DNA from: Caulobacteraceae bacterium | Lineage (GTDB): Bacteria > Pseudomonadota > Alphaproteobacteria > Caulobacterales > Caulobacteraceae | Length of the DNA stretch: 64,000 nt | NCBI GenBank assembly: GCA_947475735.1 | Contig: CANJLQ010000007.1 | Location: forward strand, 62,001-126,000 | Direction of reading: 5' to 3' | Part shown: positions 1 to 8,742 of the stretch, piece after piece | Position numbering within the stretch: position 1 is the stretch's first letter | Layout of the letters: each line of letters begins with the position of its first letter | Notes under the pieces: generated by a model | Told to the model about the DNA's origin: nothing | Databases searched by the model: none | Seen by the model: only the letters and a program-made list of their open reading frames with translations | Program-made: the position numbers and the translations under genes

Positions 1-1
1 C

Positions 2-148
<147 letters not shown>

Positions 149-232
149 CCTGGATCACGGCGGTGACTTGCTCGTCGGCCGAGCTTGTCCTACCCCTCGC
201 GGCCCTGTTCTGAACCACGCCGGACCGCGCTC

Positions 233-1183
233 ATGACCCTCGCCCTCCTGTTCCCCGGACAAGGCAGCCAGGCGGTCGGGATGGGGGCGGCGCTGGCGGA
301 CGCCTTCGCCTCCGCGCGCGACGTGTTCGCCGAGGTTGATCAGGCGCTGGGTCAGGACCTGTCGGGCCTGATGCGGAACGGACCCGAAGACCAGCTGACC
401 CTGACCGAGAACGCCCAGCCGGCGCTGATGGCGGTATCGATGGCGGTCGTGCGTGTGCTGGCGAAAGAGTTCGGTGTGCCTGTGGACCGTGCGGCATTCG
501 TCGCGGGCCATTCGCTCGGCGAGTATTCGGCGCTTGCCGCGGTGGGCGCGCTGTCGTTGAGCGACACGGCGCGGTTGCTCAAACTGCGCGGTCAGGCCAT
601 GCAGCGGGCGGTGCCGTTGGGGCAGGGGGCGATGGCCTCGCTGATCGGGCCGAAGACGGATCTGGCTCTTGCCGAGGCGGCGGCCGCTGCCGGGGCCGAA
701 GTCGGTGTCTGCGTCGTCGCCAACGACAACAACAACGGCAATGTCGTGATTTCCGGTGAGAAGGCCGCCGTGGATCGCGCTATCGAGAAGGCCAAGGAAC
801 TGGGCGCGCGGGCCATTCCGCTGAACGTCTCGGCGCCCTTCCACTGCCCGCTGATGCAGCCCGCCGCCGATGAGATGGCGACGGCTCTGGCAGCCGCGAC
901 GCTGACCGCGCCCCGTGTGCCCGTCGTGGCCAATGTCACGGCGCGGCCCGAGCGCGACGCCGACGCGATCCGCCGCCTGCTGGTCAAACAGGTCACGGGC
1001 CGGGTGCGCTGGCGCGAATCGATGGAATGGATGGCCGGCGAGGGTGGCGTCACCCGCTTCGTCGAGATCGGGTCGGGCAAGGTGCTGACCGGCATGGCCA
1101 AGCGGATCGCGCCCGACGCGGAAAGCCTGGCGCTCAACACCCCCGAGGACATCGAAGCGTTCGCCGCCTCGTTGGCCCAATAA
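233..1183 (+). CDS. fabD: Malonyl-CoA:ACP transacylase FabD
   Basis: Moves the malonyl group from CoA to acyl carrier protein, supplying the extender unit for fatty-acid synthesis in the cytoplasm. The 316-residue protein opens with the LFPGQGSQ motif (residues 6-13). It has the nucleophile motif GHSLGEYS with Ser94, and the catalytic His204 in APFHCPLM. Length and motifs are standard for FabD. ATG 233 is chosen because translation then starts right at the conserved MTLALLFPGQ; a TTG at 185 would add 16 unconserved residues. No strong ribosome binding site is visible. fabG follows 10 bp later, so the two are probably co-transcribed. Confidence 0.97.
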   Translation: MTLALLFPGQGSQAVGMGAALADAFASARDVFAEVDQALGQDLSGLMRNGPEDQLTLTENAQPALMAVSMAVVRVLAKEFGVPVDRAAFVAGHSLGEYSALAAVGALSLSDTARLLKLRGQAMQRAVPLGQGAMASLIGPKTDLALAEAAAAAGAEVGVCVVANDNNNGNVVISGEKAAVDRAIEKAKELGARAIPLNVSAPFHCPLMQPAADEMATALAAATLTAPRVPVVANVTARPERDADAIRRLLVKQVTGRVRWRESMEWMAGEGGVTRFVEIGSGKVLTGMAKRIAPDAESLALNTPEDIEAFAASLAQ

Positions 1184-1193
1184 GGAGAAAGCC

Positions 1194-1934
1194 ATGTTCG
1201 ACCTGACCGGCAAGACGGCCCTGGTGACCGGGGCCACCGGCGGCATCGGCGGAGCGATCGCCCGCGCCCTCCACGCCCAAGGCGCCACCGTGGTCCTCTC
1301 CGGCACGCGCGAGGCGGTGCTGGCCGAAATCGCGGGCGATCTGGGCGAGCGGGCGTTCGTCGCCGCCGCCAATCTGTCCGACGCCGCCTCGGTCGACGGC
1401 TTGGTTGGCCGGGCCGAAGAAGTGGCGGGCGCGCCGCTGGATATCCTGGTCGCCAACGCCGGGATCACCAAGGACGGCCTGCTGCTGCGGATGAAGGACG
1501 AGGACTTCCAGTCCGTGCTGACGGTGAACCTGGAAAGCTATTTCCGGCTCAGCCGCGCCGCGCTGAAGGGCATGATGAAGCGTCGGGCCGGGCGGATCAT
1601 CGGCATCACCTCGGTGGTCGGTGTGACCGGCAACGGCGGACAGACCAACTACGCCGCGTCAAAGGCGGGCATGATCGGCTTTTCCAAGTCCCTGGCCCAG
1701 GAGGTCGGCAGCCGGGGCGTCACGGTCAACTGCATCGCCCCGGGCTTCATCGCCAGCCCCATGACCGACGTGCTGACCGAGCAGCAGCGGGAGGGCATCC
1801 TGAGGAACATCCCCGCCGGCCGCCTGGGCGAGGGCCCCGAGATCGCTGCCGCCGCCGTCTATCTGTCGTCCGACGAAGCCGCCTACGTCACCGGGCAGAC
1901 GCTGCACGTGAATGGCGGGATGGCGATGATCTGA
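1194..1934 (+). CDS. fabG: 3-oxoacyl-ACP reductase FabG
   Basis: NADPH-dependent reduction of 3-oxoacyl-ACP, the first reductive step of each elongation cycle. The 246-residue short-chain dehydrogenase has the cofactor motif TGATGGIG (12-19), an NAG-type motif near 88-90, and the catalytic set Ser140, Tyr153, Lys157 (NYAASK). The C-terminus ends in the usual VTGQTLHVNGGM region. An AAGGAGA ribosome binding site sits just before the ATG. It lies between fabD and acpP, as in classical fab clusters, and its stop overlaps the next start as TGATG. Confidence 0.98.
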   Translation: MFDLTGKTALVTGATGGIGGAIARALHAQGATVVLSGTREAVLAEIAGDLGERAFVAAANLSDAASVDGLVGRAEEVAGAPLDILVANAGITKDGLLLRMKDEDFQSVLTVNLESYFRLSRAALKGMMKRRAGRIIGITSVVGVTGNGGQTNYAASKAGMIGFSKSLAQEVGSRGVTVNCIAPGFIASPMTDVLTEQQREGILRNIPAGRLGEGPEIAAAAVYLSSDEAAYVTGQTLHVNGGMAMI

Positions 1935-2125
1935 TGGTGGTCCTGCGCTATCTCGCGACGATCCTGTGTGGCCCGCTTTTGCTGATCGGCGTCATCTGGG
2001 TGCTGCAGGGGCTGAACATCCTGCCGGGCAGCTTCATGACGGGGCAGATCATCTGGGCGATCTACGGCGCGCCGATGGCTCTGGTGGGGGCCGGTCTTCT
2101 GTGGTGGGTGAACCGACGGCGGTGA
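1934..2125 (+). CDS. Small two-helix membrane protein, unknown function
   Basis: A 63-residue protein with two predicted membrane segments (about 4-25 and 38-58) and a WVNRRR tail, which by the positive-inside rule would face the cytoplasm. Its ATG shares the last base of the fabG stop (TGATG), which suggests translational coupling to fabG. I do not recognise a family. The hydrophobic pattern, the coupling and the clean stop argue that it is real. Its place in a fatty-acid cluster may only reflect co-transcription. Confidence 0.6.
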   Translation: MVVLRYLATILCGPLLLIGVIWVLQGLNILPGSFMTGQIIWAIYGAPMALVGAGLLWWVNRRR

Positions 2126-2222
2126 TCACGAAGCCTTACGGCCTATTTCCACCCGCGAGCGGTGTGCTAAAGGGCTCAGCAACCGGTTGGGCGATGCGGG
2201 CGTTGCCCCTTGCGCAAGCGGA

Positions 2223-2266
2223 GCCGTCGTGAGACGGCAGACCACCAATACGCCGCCCCAGGCGGC
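2223..2266 (+). promoter_or_regulatory. Two consecutive stem-loops in the acpP leader
   Basis: Two perfect 6-bp hairpins lie in the 161-bp gap before acpP. The first is GCCGTC-GTGA-GACGGC (2223-2238), closed by a GNRA-type tetraloop. The second is GCCGCC-CCA-GGCGGC (2252-2266), ending about 20 nt before the acpP ATG and next to its AAGG ribosome binding site. They could stabilise the abundant acpP mRNA or end read-through from fabG. Neither is followed by a T-tract, so a classical terminator is unlikely. The role is inference. Confidence 0.4.
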
Positions 2267-2286
2267 CCCATAAGGCAGAGACACCC

Positions 2287-2526
2287 ATGTCCGACACCCT
2301 GGAACGCGTCCGCAAGATCGTCATCGACCACCTGGACGCCGATCCGGACAAGGTCACCGAAAAAGCCAGCTTCATCGACGACCTGGGCGCCGACTCGCTC
2401 GACAACGTCGAGCTGGTCATGGCCTTCGAAGAAGAATTCGACATCGAAATCCCCGACGACGCCGCTGAGCACATCCAAACCGTCGGCGACGCGGTGAAGT
2501 TCATCGACGAGAAGACCGCGGGCTAA
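2287..2526 (+). CDS. acpP: Acyl carrier protein AcpP
   Basis: Carries the growing acyl chain on a 4'-phosphopantetheine arm. The 79-residue acidic protein has the invariant GADSLD motif with Ser37 as the phosphopantetheine site, followed by the acidic recognition helix ([12 protein letters not shown]). Length and charge are those of a standard type II ACP. It sits between fabG and fabF, its main partners in elongation. The leader holds two stem-loops, and a further stem-loop lies between acpP and fabF; that would fit a higher expression of acpP than of the downstream gene. Confidence 0.98.
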   Translation: MSDTLERVRKIVIDHLDADPDKVTEKASFIDDLGADSLDNVELVMAFEEEFDIEIPDDAAEHIQTVGDAVKFIDEKTAG

Positions 2527-2549
2527 ACCCGGTTCGATCGGCAGCCAGT

Positions 2550-2586
2550 GGCCGCCCGGCGCTCCTAGCGGAGAGGCCCGGCGGCC
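2550..2586 (+). terminator. Stem-loop between acpP and fabF
   Basis: Outer arms GGCCGCC (2550-2556) and GGCGGCC (2580-2586) enclose a further CTCC-TAGC-GGAG stem, giving a strong GC-rich hairpin just after the acpP stop. It is followed by ATTACTGTTTC, not a clean T-run, so it may be a weak or partial terminator, or an mRNA stabiliser that keeps acpP message above fabF message. The function is inferred. Confidence 0.4.
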
Positions 2587-2631
2587 ATTACTGTTTCAGA
2601 TTCAGGATCAGCGGAGCTGGAGCCCGACATC

Positions 2632-3912
2632 ATGCGTCGCGTCGTCGTCACCGGTCTTGGCCTTGTCACGCCCCTCGGCACGGGCGTCGAACACAGCTGG
2701 AAGGGGATCGTCGAAGGGCGTTCGGGCATCCGCCAGATCACCGCCTTCGACACCGAGGGTTTCGGCTGCACCATCGCCGGAGAGGTGCCCAGCGTGGATG
2801 GACGCGGCGGCGGCGGCCCCGGCGTCCCTGGCAGCTTCGATCCCGACGCCATCATGTCGCCAAAAGAGCGCAAGCGCGTCGACGATTTCATCCTGTTCGG
2901 CATCGCGGCCGCCGACGAAGCCCTGAACGACGCCAACTGGCATCCCGAGACCGACGAGGACAAGGAACGCACCGGCGTCATGATGGGCGCCGGCATCGGC
3001 GGCCTGGGTCCCATCGCCGAGAGCGCCCAGATCCTCGCCGAAAGCGGCCCGCGCCGGATCAGCCCCTTCTTCATCCCGTCCGCCCTGATCAATCTGGTCA
3101 GCGGGCAGATCTCGATCCGGCACCAGCTGAAGGGCCCGAACCACGCGGTGGTCACGGCCTGCGCCTCGGGCGTTCACGCCATCGGCGACGCGGCCCGGAT
3201 GATCGCCTTCGACGACGCCGACGTGATGGTGGCCGGCGGTGCCGAGAGCTCCATCGTGCCGATCGGCATCGCGGGCTTCCTGGCCTGCAAGGCCCTGTGC
3301 ACCGCCTACAACGACACGCCAGAAAAGGCGTCTCGGCCCTATGACCGGGGGCACGCCGGATTCGTCATGGGCGAGGGGGCGGGTGTGCTGGTGCTGGAAG
3401 AGTACGAGCACGCCAAGGCGCGGGGCGCCAAGATCTATGCCGAGGTGATCGGCTACGGCATGTCCGGTGACGCCTATCACATCACCGCTCCGTCCGAGGA
3501 CGGCGACGGGGCCTATCGGGCCATGAAGGCGGCGGTGAAGCGGGCCGGCATCGACGTGACCGACATCGACTACGTCAACGCCCACGGCACCTCGACCATG
3601 GCCGACTGGATCGAGCTGCGGGCGGTCGAGCGGCTGATGGGCAATCACGCGGGCCATGTCGCCATGTCTTCGACCAAATCCATGACGGGCCACCTGCTGG
3701 GGGCGGCGGGGGCCATCGAGGCGGTGTTCAGCCTCCTGGCCATCCGCGACCAGATCGCGCCACCGACCATCAACCTCGACGACCCGGAACACGAAACCGC
3801 CATCGACCTGGTGCCACACAAGGGTAAGCCCATGGAGATCGACGTGGCCATGTCCAACAGCTTCGGGTTCGGCGGCACCAACGCCTCCATCCTCTTCCGC
3901 AAGGTGGCCTGA
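2632..3912 (+). CDS. fabF: 3-oxoacyl-ACP synthase II FabF
   Basis: Condenses malonyl-ACP with acyl-ACP in chain elongation. The 426-residue thiolase-fold protein has nucleophile Cys177 (VVTACASG), His318 (NAHGTST) and His354 (SMTGHLLGAAGAIE), the Cys-His-His set of KAS I/II enzymes. It is slightly longer than the usual ~412 residues because of a glycine-rich insert (about 57-68, GRGGGGPG). It follows acpP by about 105 bp and its stop overlaps the mltG start (TGATG), linking the fab and cell-wall genes in one transcript. Confidence 0.97.
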   Translation: MRRVVVTGLGLVTPLGTGVEHSWKGIVEGRSGIRQITAFDTEGFGCTIAGEVPSVDGRGGGGPGVPGSFDPDAIMSPKERKRVDDFILFGIAAADEALNDANWHPETDEDKERTGVMMGAGIGGLGPIAESAQILAESGPRRISPFFIPSALINLVSGQISIRHQLKGPNHAVVTACASGVHAIGDAARMIAFDDADVMVAGGAESSIVPIGIAGFLACKALCTAYNDTPEKASRPYDRGHAGFVMGEGAGVLVLEEYEHAKARGAKIYAEVIGYGMSGDAYHITAPSEDGDGAYRAMKAAVKRAGIDVTDIDYVNAHGTSTMADWIELRAVERLMGNHAGHVAMSSTKSMTGHLLGAAGAIEAVFSLLAIRDQIAPPTINLDDPEHETAIDLVPHKGKPMEIDVAMSNSFGFGGTNASILFRKVA

Positions 3913-5105
3913 TGGCGTCCGGGGGGACGCCGGTGGCCAAGAATCGCCCCGGCCTGATCGCGGCGTTGTTGGCGGCGTCGGCGACGTTCAGCCTGTTCCT
4001 GATCGCGGGCCTGGCCTGGGCGTGGAGCGTCTACTATTCGCCCGGTCCGCCCGCCCAGAACGACGAATCGACCATCGTCGCCCTGCCGAGTGGTTCGGGC
4101 GTCTCGGCCATCGCGGCGCGGCTGAAGAACGCGGGGGTGATCCGCTCGGTCGATATGTTCAAGGCGGCAGCGACTTTAACGGGGGCCGACCGGCGTCTGC
4201 GCGCCGGCGAGTACGAGGTGCCCAGCCGGGCCTCGCTGAAGACCGTCATCGGCCTGCTGACCGACGGGCGGGTCGTGCGTCATTTCGTGACCATACCCGA
4301 GGGCTGGTCCTCGGCACAGGCCGTGGACATCCTGAACCGCGAGGCGGTGCTGACCGGGACCATCGAGGAAATTCCGGAAGAGGGGTCGTTGTGGGCCGAG
4401 ACCTACGAGGTCACGCGCGGCGAGCCGCGCCAGGCCGTCATCGACCGGATGCAGCGCGCGGCCGAGGAGAACCTGGCCGAGCTGTGGGCGCGTCGGAGTC
4501 CGAACACCGTCGTCCGCAGCCCGGAGGAGGCAGTGATCCTGGCCTCCATCGTCGAAAAAGAAACGGGTGTGGGAGCCGAGCGGCCGCGCGTCGCTGCCGT
4601 CTTCTCGAACCGGATCCGGCTGGGCATGCGGCTGGAGAGCGACCCGACCATCATCTACGGCATCACCAAGGGGCGGCCGCTCGGGCGCGGCATCCGGCGC
4701 TCGGAGCTGGAGCGGGACACGGGCTACAACACCTATCTGATCGATGGCTTGCCGCCGACGCCGATCGCCAATCCGGGACGGCAGTCGCTGGAGGCGGTGC
4801 TCAATCCTCCGCGTACGGATGATCTGTTCTTCGTGGCTGACGGGACGGGTGGTCACGCCTTTGCCCGGACCTACGACGAGCATCTGAGGAACGTCGCGCG
4901 CTGGCGTGCGATCGAAGCTCGAGCCGCCGGGGAGACGCCCGAGACTGTGCCGCCCGGCGTCGTTCCCAACGCACCGACCACTGCGGCTCCGGCGACGCCC
5001 GCGCCGACCGGCGACGCTGTCATCACCATGCAGCCGCCGGGAAGCTTGCGTCCGGCGACGCCCGCGCGCACCACGGTGCCTTCCCCGACCACGCCCCAGG
5101 CCTAG
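3912..5105 (+). CDS. mltG: Endolytic murein transglycosylase MltG
   Basis: Cleaves nascent glycan strands in the periplasm and is thought to help end strand elongation. The 397-residue protein has an N-terminal membrane anchor (about 15-40), a LysM-like region, and the YceG catalytic domain with the ASIVEKETG motif; Glu215 is the expected catalytic acid. The MRLESDPTIIYG and GLPPTPIANPG segments are also typical. The last ~65 residues form a Pro/Ala/Thr-rich tail not needed in E. coli MltG. It overlaps fabF by one base and is followed immediately by gmk; the acpP-fabF-mltG order is common in proteobacteria. Confidence 0.95.
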   Translation: MASGGTPVAKNRPGLIAALLAASATFSLFLIAGLAWAWSVYYSPGPPAQNDESTIVALPSGSGVSAIAARLKNAGVIRSVDMFKAAATLTGADRRLRAGEYEVPSRASLKTVIGLLTDGRVVRHFVTIPEGWSSAQAVDILNREAVLTGTIEEIPEEGSLWAETYEVTRGEPRQAVIDRMQRAAEENLAELWARRSPNTVVRSPEEAVILASIVEKETGVGAERPRVAAVFSNRIRLGMRLESDPTIIYGITKGRPLGRGIRRSELERDTGYNTYLIDGLPPTPIANPGRQSLEAVLNPPRTDDLFFVADGTGGHAFARTYDEHLRNVARWRAIEARAAGETPETVPPGVVPNAPTTAAPATPAPTGDAVITMQPPGSLRPATPARTTVPSPTTPQA

Positions 5106-5106
5106 A

Positions 5107-5748
5107 ATGTCCAATGACCGCACGCCCCGCAGGGGCGTTCTCCTGATCGTCGCCAGTCCCTCGGGCGCCGGCAAGACCAGCCTGTGCCGCCGCTTGATGG
5201 CCGACCACGGAGGGCTGGAATTGTCGGTGTCGATGACGACCCGCGACATCCGGCCGGGCGAGGTCGCGGGCCGCGACTATCACTTCGTCGACCATGCTGA
5301 ATTCCAGCGCGGCATCGACGCGGACGCCTTCCTGGAATGGGCCGACGTGCACGGCAATCGCTACGGCAGCCCGCGCGCCCCCGTCGACAAGGCTCTGGCG
5401 GAAGGCCGCGATGTGCTGTTCGACATCGACTGGCAAGGGGCCCGTCAGATCGCCCAGAAATGCCCCGGCGACGCCGTGCGGGTCTTCATCCTGCCGCCCA
5501 GTCTGGAGGAGCTGCGCCGCCGCCTGGTGACCCGATCACAGGACGCCGACGACGTCATCGAACGCCGGATCAAGAACGCCAAGGGCGAGATCGAGCACTG
5601 CGCCGAGTTCGACTATGTCTTCGTCAACGACGACTTCGACCGGTCGTATGCCGAGCTGGCGCACATCTATCACGCCGAACGCAGCCGCCGGTTCCGCAAC
5701 ACCTGGGTCGAGGGCTATCGCGAGGCGCTGCTGTCCGAGGACGTCTGA
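5107..5748 (+). CDS. gmk: Guanylate kinase
   Basis: Phosphorylates GMP to GDP with ATP in the cytoplasm. The 213-residue protein has the P-loop ASPSGAGKTS (16-25), the GMP-binding STTRxxRPGE-type stretch here read as SMTTRDIRPGEV, and the DIDWQGARQI segment. ATG 5107 is 1 bp after the mltG stop and gives the normal family length. The 3' end overlaps the convergent aminotransferase gene by 34 bp. Confidence 0.97.
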   Translation: MSNDRTPRRGVLLIVASPSGAGKTSLCRRLMADHGGLELSVSMTTRDIRPGEVAGRDYHFVDHAEFQRGIDADAFLEWADVHGNRYGSPRAPVDKALAEGRDVLFDIDWQGARQIAQKCPGDAVRVFILPPSLEELRRRLVTRSQDADDVIERRIKNAKGEIEHCAEFDYVFVNDDFDRSYAELAHIYHAERSRRFRNTWVEGYREALLSEDV

Positions 5749-6869
5749 GCCGCGAACCACGGCTCCATCCGGCGGATGGCCTCTTCGATCTCCGGCGTCG
5801 AGACGGCGAAGCTGAAGCGCAGGAAGCGGTGGCCCTCGACTGGGTCGAAATCCACGCCCGGGGCCGTCGCCACGCCGGTGTCGCGCAACAGGCGCTCGCA
5901 GAAGCCGACGCTGTCGTCGGTCAAGTGGCCGATGTCGGCCCAGATGTAGAAGGCCCCGTCCGGGGGCGCGATGGTGCGAAGCCCCAGTCGCGGCATGGCC
6001 GCCAGCATGCGCTCGCGATTGGCGCGATAGACGTCGATATGGCCTTCCAGGACGGCGTGCTCGTCCATGGCCACCAGCCCCGCGTGCTGGCTGAGCGACG
6101 GTGGGGTCAGGAAGAGGTTGCCGATGTAGGCTTTCGCGGTCTCGATGTGGTGGCTAGGCACCAGTAGCCAGCCTAGCCGCCAGCCCGCCATGCTCCAGTA
6201 TTTCGAGAAGCTGTTGATCACCATGGCGTCGGGATCATGGGCCAGCATCGTGGGCTGGGGCCCGACATAGCTGAGGCCGTGGTAGATTTCGTCCGAGATG
6301 ATCTGGATATTCCGTATACGGCATATCTCGGCGATGCGGGTCAGTTCGGCCTCGGCGATGACCGATCCGGTGGGATTGGCGGGGCTGGCCACGATCAGGC
6401 CGGCGGGGGCAGGGTCCAGCGCGGCGATGGCGGCGGCGGTCAACTGATAGTGCTCGGCCGGACCGCAGGCGATCTCGACGGCCTCCATTCGCAGGCCTTT
6501 CACTACGTTGCGATAGGCGACGTATCCCGGCCGGGCCATGGCGATCCGGTCGCCGGGATTGAACCGTGACGACAGCGCCAGCACCAGGGCCGGAGAGGCA
6601 CCGCAGGTCAGCAGAAGCCGATCTGGCGTGACCGTCACCCCATAGCGTTCGTCATACAGCCGGGCGATCCGCGCCTTGAGCGGCGCGCTCTCCCAATAGC
6701 CCATGGCGTCGGCGTCCAGAACGCGATGCGCCTCGTCGATGGCGCGCGGCGGGGCCCCGGTCGAGGGCTGGCCGAACTCCATGTGGATGACGCTGCGACC
6801 TTCGGCCTTCAGGGCGTGGGCCAGACGGCTGATGACGATAGCGCGGAACGGCTCGATCGTGGTGGTCAT
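5715..6869 (-). CDS. Class I/II PLP-dependent aminotransferase
   Basis: The 384-residue fold-type I enzyme has Lys223 in NSFSKYWSMAGWR as the PLP Schiff-base lysine, Asn165 in SPANPTG, and Asp193 in ISDEIYHG, which contacts the pyridine nitrogen. These mark the aspartate/aromatic aminotransferase branch (AAT-I superfamily). The substrate cannot be set from sequence; AspC-like, AlaA-like or aromatic activity are all possible. The ATG 6869 start gives MTTTIEPFRAI, typical of the N-terminus of this group. It stands alone on the minus strand, convergent with gmk. Confidence 0.9.
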   Translation of the reverse strand: MTTTIEPFRAIVISRLAHALKAEGRSVIHMEFGQPSTGAPPRAIDEAHRVLDADAMGYWESAPLKARIARLYDERYGVTVTPDRLLLTCGASPALVLALSSRFNPGDRIAMARPGYVAYRNVVKGLRMEAVEIACGPAEHYQLTAAAIAALDPAPAGLIVASPANPTGSVIAEAELTRIAEICRIRNIQIISDEIYHGLSYVGPQPTMLAHDPDAMVINSFSKYWSMAGWRLGWLLVPSHHIETAKAYIGNLFLTPPSLSQHAGLVAMDEHAVLEGHIDVYRANRERMLAAMPRLGLRTIAPPDGAFYIWADIGHLTDDSVGFCERLLRDTGVATAPGVDFDPVEGHRFLRFSFAVSTPEIEEAIRRMEPWFAAQTSSDSSASR

Positions 6870-6921
6870 GTCGCCGGTCTAGGCGGGTAGGCCCACCGGC
6901 GACAAGTCCGTCTGATGGGGA

Positions 6922-7845
6922 TCACCCGGCGGCCGGCGTCCGGGTGTGCTGGTTGAACCACTCCAGCGTCCGGGCCCAGGCTTGGGCGGCAGTGGTCCGG
7001 TTGTAACGTTCCGGCGTGGCGTCGTTGAAGAAGCCGTGAACCGAGTCGGGCCACAGATGGCCCTCGTGCGTGACGCCGTGGCGTTCCAGCTCGGCGATCT
7101 GGGCCGGGAAGCCCTCGGCCAGACGTCCGTCAAGCGCCCCGTGATGGATCAGGATGGCGGCCTTGATCGCGGGCACCAGTTCCGGTGGCGTGGCGCTGCC
7201 GTAGAAGGGCGCGGCGGCGGCGAGGTCTTCGCCCATCATGCCGGCCAGCAGGTTCGACACGCCGCCGCCATAGCAGAAGCCGGTGGAGGCGATCTTGCCG
7301 TTGCAGTCCTCGCGCGCCTTCAGCCAGCGGGCGGCGGCGAGCAGGTCCTGGGTCATCTTCGTCCTGTCCAGCGAGGCGAACAGCTGGCCACCCCGATAGT
7401 CATCGCCCGGATAGCCGCCCACCGTGGTCAGAGTGTCGGGAGCGAAGGCCATGAAGTTGGCCAGGGCGAAGCGCCGGGCGACGTCCTCGGTGTGCGGATT
7501 CAGACCCCGGTTCTCATGGACCACCAGCACTCCGGGCAGCTTCGCGGGCGTCGCGCTGCGCGAGTCCGCGCTGAACGGCCGGACCAGATAGCCCCGGATC
7601 TCGCCGTGACCGTCGGGGGAGGGGATGGTGACATAGGAGGCGCGGATACGTTCGTCCTCGCGCGCCACCTGCTGGCCCAGCGCATAGTTTGGCATCAGGG
7701 CCTCGATGATGACCGAGGCGGTCAGGCCGGCGACCGCATACTTGCTGACGCCGCTCACGAACGCGCGCCGATCGATCTCGCCGTGGATGAAGCGGGTGTA
7801 GAGGTCCACCGCTTCGGCGGGGATTTTCCTGGTGCCGTCGCTCAT
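6922..7845 (-). CDS. Exported dienelactone-hydrolase family protein
   Basis: The 307-residue alpha/beta hydrolase has the DLH triad: Cys191 (GFCYGGG), Asp239 (GALDGR) and His270 (DSVHGFFND). The cysteine nucleophile separates this family from serine esterases. The N-terminus carries a twin-arginine-like stretch, RRAFVSG (26-32), followed by a hydrophobic segment to about residue 57, so Tat export or membrane anchoring is likely. ATG 7845 is preferred to upstream starts because the family begins with a similar acidic segment. The substrate is unknown; DLH-fold proteins act on cyclic esters or small lactones. Its neighbours give no pathway. Confidence 0.88.
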   Translation of the reverse strand: MSDGTRKIPAEAVDLYTRFIHGEIDRRAFVSGVSKYAVAGLTASVIIEALMPNYALGQQVAREDERIRASYVTIPSPDGHGEIRGYLVRPFSADSRSATPAKLPGVLVVHENRGLNPHTEDVARRFALANFMAFAPDTLTTVGGYPGDDYRGGQLFASLDRTKMTQDLLAAARWLKAREDCNGKIASTGFCYGGGVSNLLAGMMGEDLAAAAPFYGSATPPELVPAIKAAILIHHGALDGRLAEGFPAQIAELERHGVTHEGHLWPDSVHGFFNDATPERYNRTTAAQAWARTLEWFNQHTRTPAAG

Positions 7846-7920
7846 TCTCGCCTCCCGTTTCGTCCCTCTCAACCGGAGACCCACGCAGTCTGGATCAAGC
7901 CGGGCGCGGACGCTACCGGC

Positions 7921-8733
7921 TCAAGAGCCGCAGGTCTGCGCCAGTCTCAGGAAACCCGCGATATCGATGGTCTCGGCACGCGCATCGGGATCGATCCCCG
8001 CGGCTTCGCACAAGGTCGCGCCGCCCAAGGGCTTCAGGCTCGATCGCAGCATCTTGCGGCGCTGTCCGAAGGCGGCCCCCGTGATGCGTTCCAGCCTCGC
8101 CAACAGGTCCGACGGGGGCCGATCGGGCTTGGGTACCAGGTGGACGACCGCCGAGGCGACCTTGGGCGGCGGGGTAAAGGCGGCCGCCGGCAGGTGCATG
8201 ACGATTTTCGCCTCGGCGGTGGCTTGGGCGATGACGGCCAGACGGCCGTAGGCGTCATCGCCGGGCGCAGCCACGATCCGTTCGGCCACCTCCTTCTGGA
8301 ACATGAGCGTCAGGGACAGCGGCGTCCACGGCCCCGTCAGCCACTTGATGAGCAACGGAGTACCGACGTTGTAGGGCAGGTTCGACACGACGTGGGCCGG
8401 TCCCGCCACCAGGTCCGCCTCGCGGACCTTGAGCGCATCGCCCTCGACGATCATCAGCCGCTCTTCGCCGGTGTCCAGCTCTGACAGCAGCGGCATGAAC
8501 CGGGGGTCCTTCTCGACCAGGACGAGCCGGCCGAGGTCGCTTTCCAGCAGGGCACGAGTCAGGCCCCCGGGCCCGGGGCCAACTTCGATCACGGCTCCGC
8601 CTTCGAACGGTCCCGCGAGGCGGACGATCTTGCGGGTGATGTTCAGGTCCAGCAGGAAGTGCTGGCCGAAGCTCTTCTTGGCCAGCAGGCCGTGGGCCTC
8701 CAGCGAGGCGCGGATCGTGGGCAGGTCGGTCAC
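7921..8733 (-). CDS. rsmA: 16S rRNA (adenine1518/1519-N6) dimethyltransferase RsmA (KsgA)
   Basis: Dimethylates two adjacent adenines near the 3' end of 16S rRNA late in small-subunit assembly. The 270-residue protein has KKSFGQHFL at its start, the SAM-binding VGPGPGGLT (51-59) and the catalytic NLPYN motif (118-122). The C-terminal domain contains FGQRRKMLRSSL, as in KsgA. It is the last gene of the lptF to rsmA run, 9 bp after pdxA, an arrangement also known from E. coli (lptD-surA-pdxA-rsmA). Confidence 0.97.
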   Translation of the reverse strand: MTDLPTIRASLEAHGLLAKKSFGQHFLLDLNITRKIVRLAGPFEGGAVIEVGPGPGGLTRALLESDLGRLVLVEKDPRFMPLLSELDTGEERLMIVEGDALKVREADLVAGPAHVVSNLPYNVGTPLLIKWLTGPWTPLSLTLMFQKEVAERIVAAPGDDAYGRLAVIAQATAEAKIVMHLPAAAFTPPPKVASAVVHLVPKPDRPPSDLLARLERITGAAFGQRRKMLRSSLKPLGGATLCEAAGIDPDARAETIDIAGFLRLAQTCGS

Positions 8734-8742
8734 CCGCCTCGC

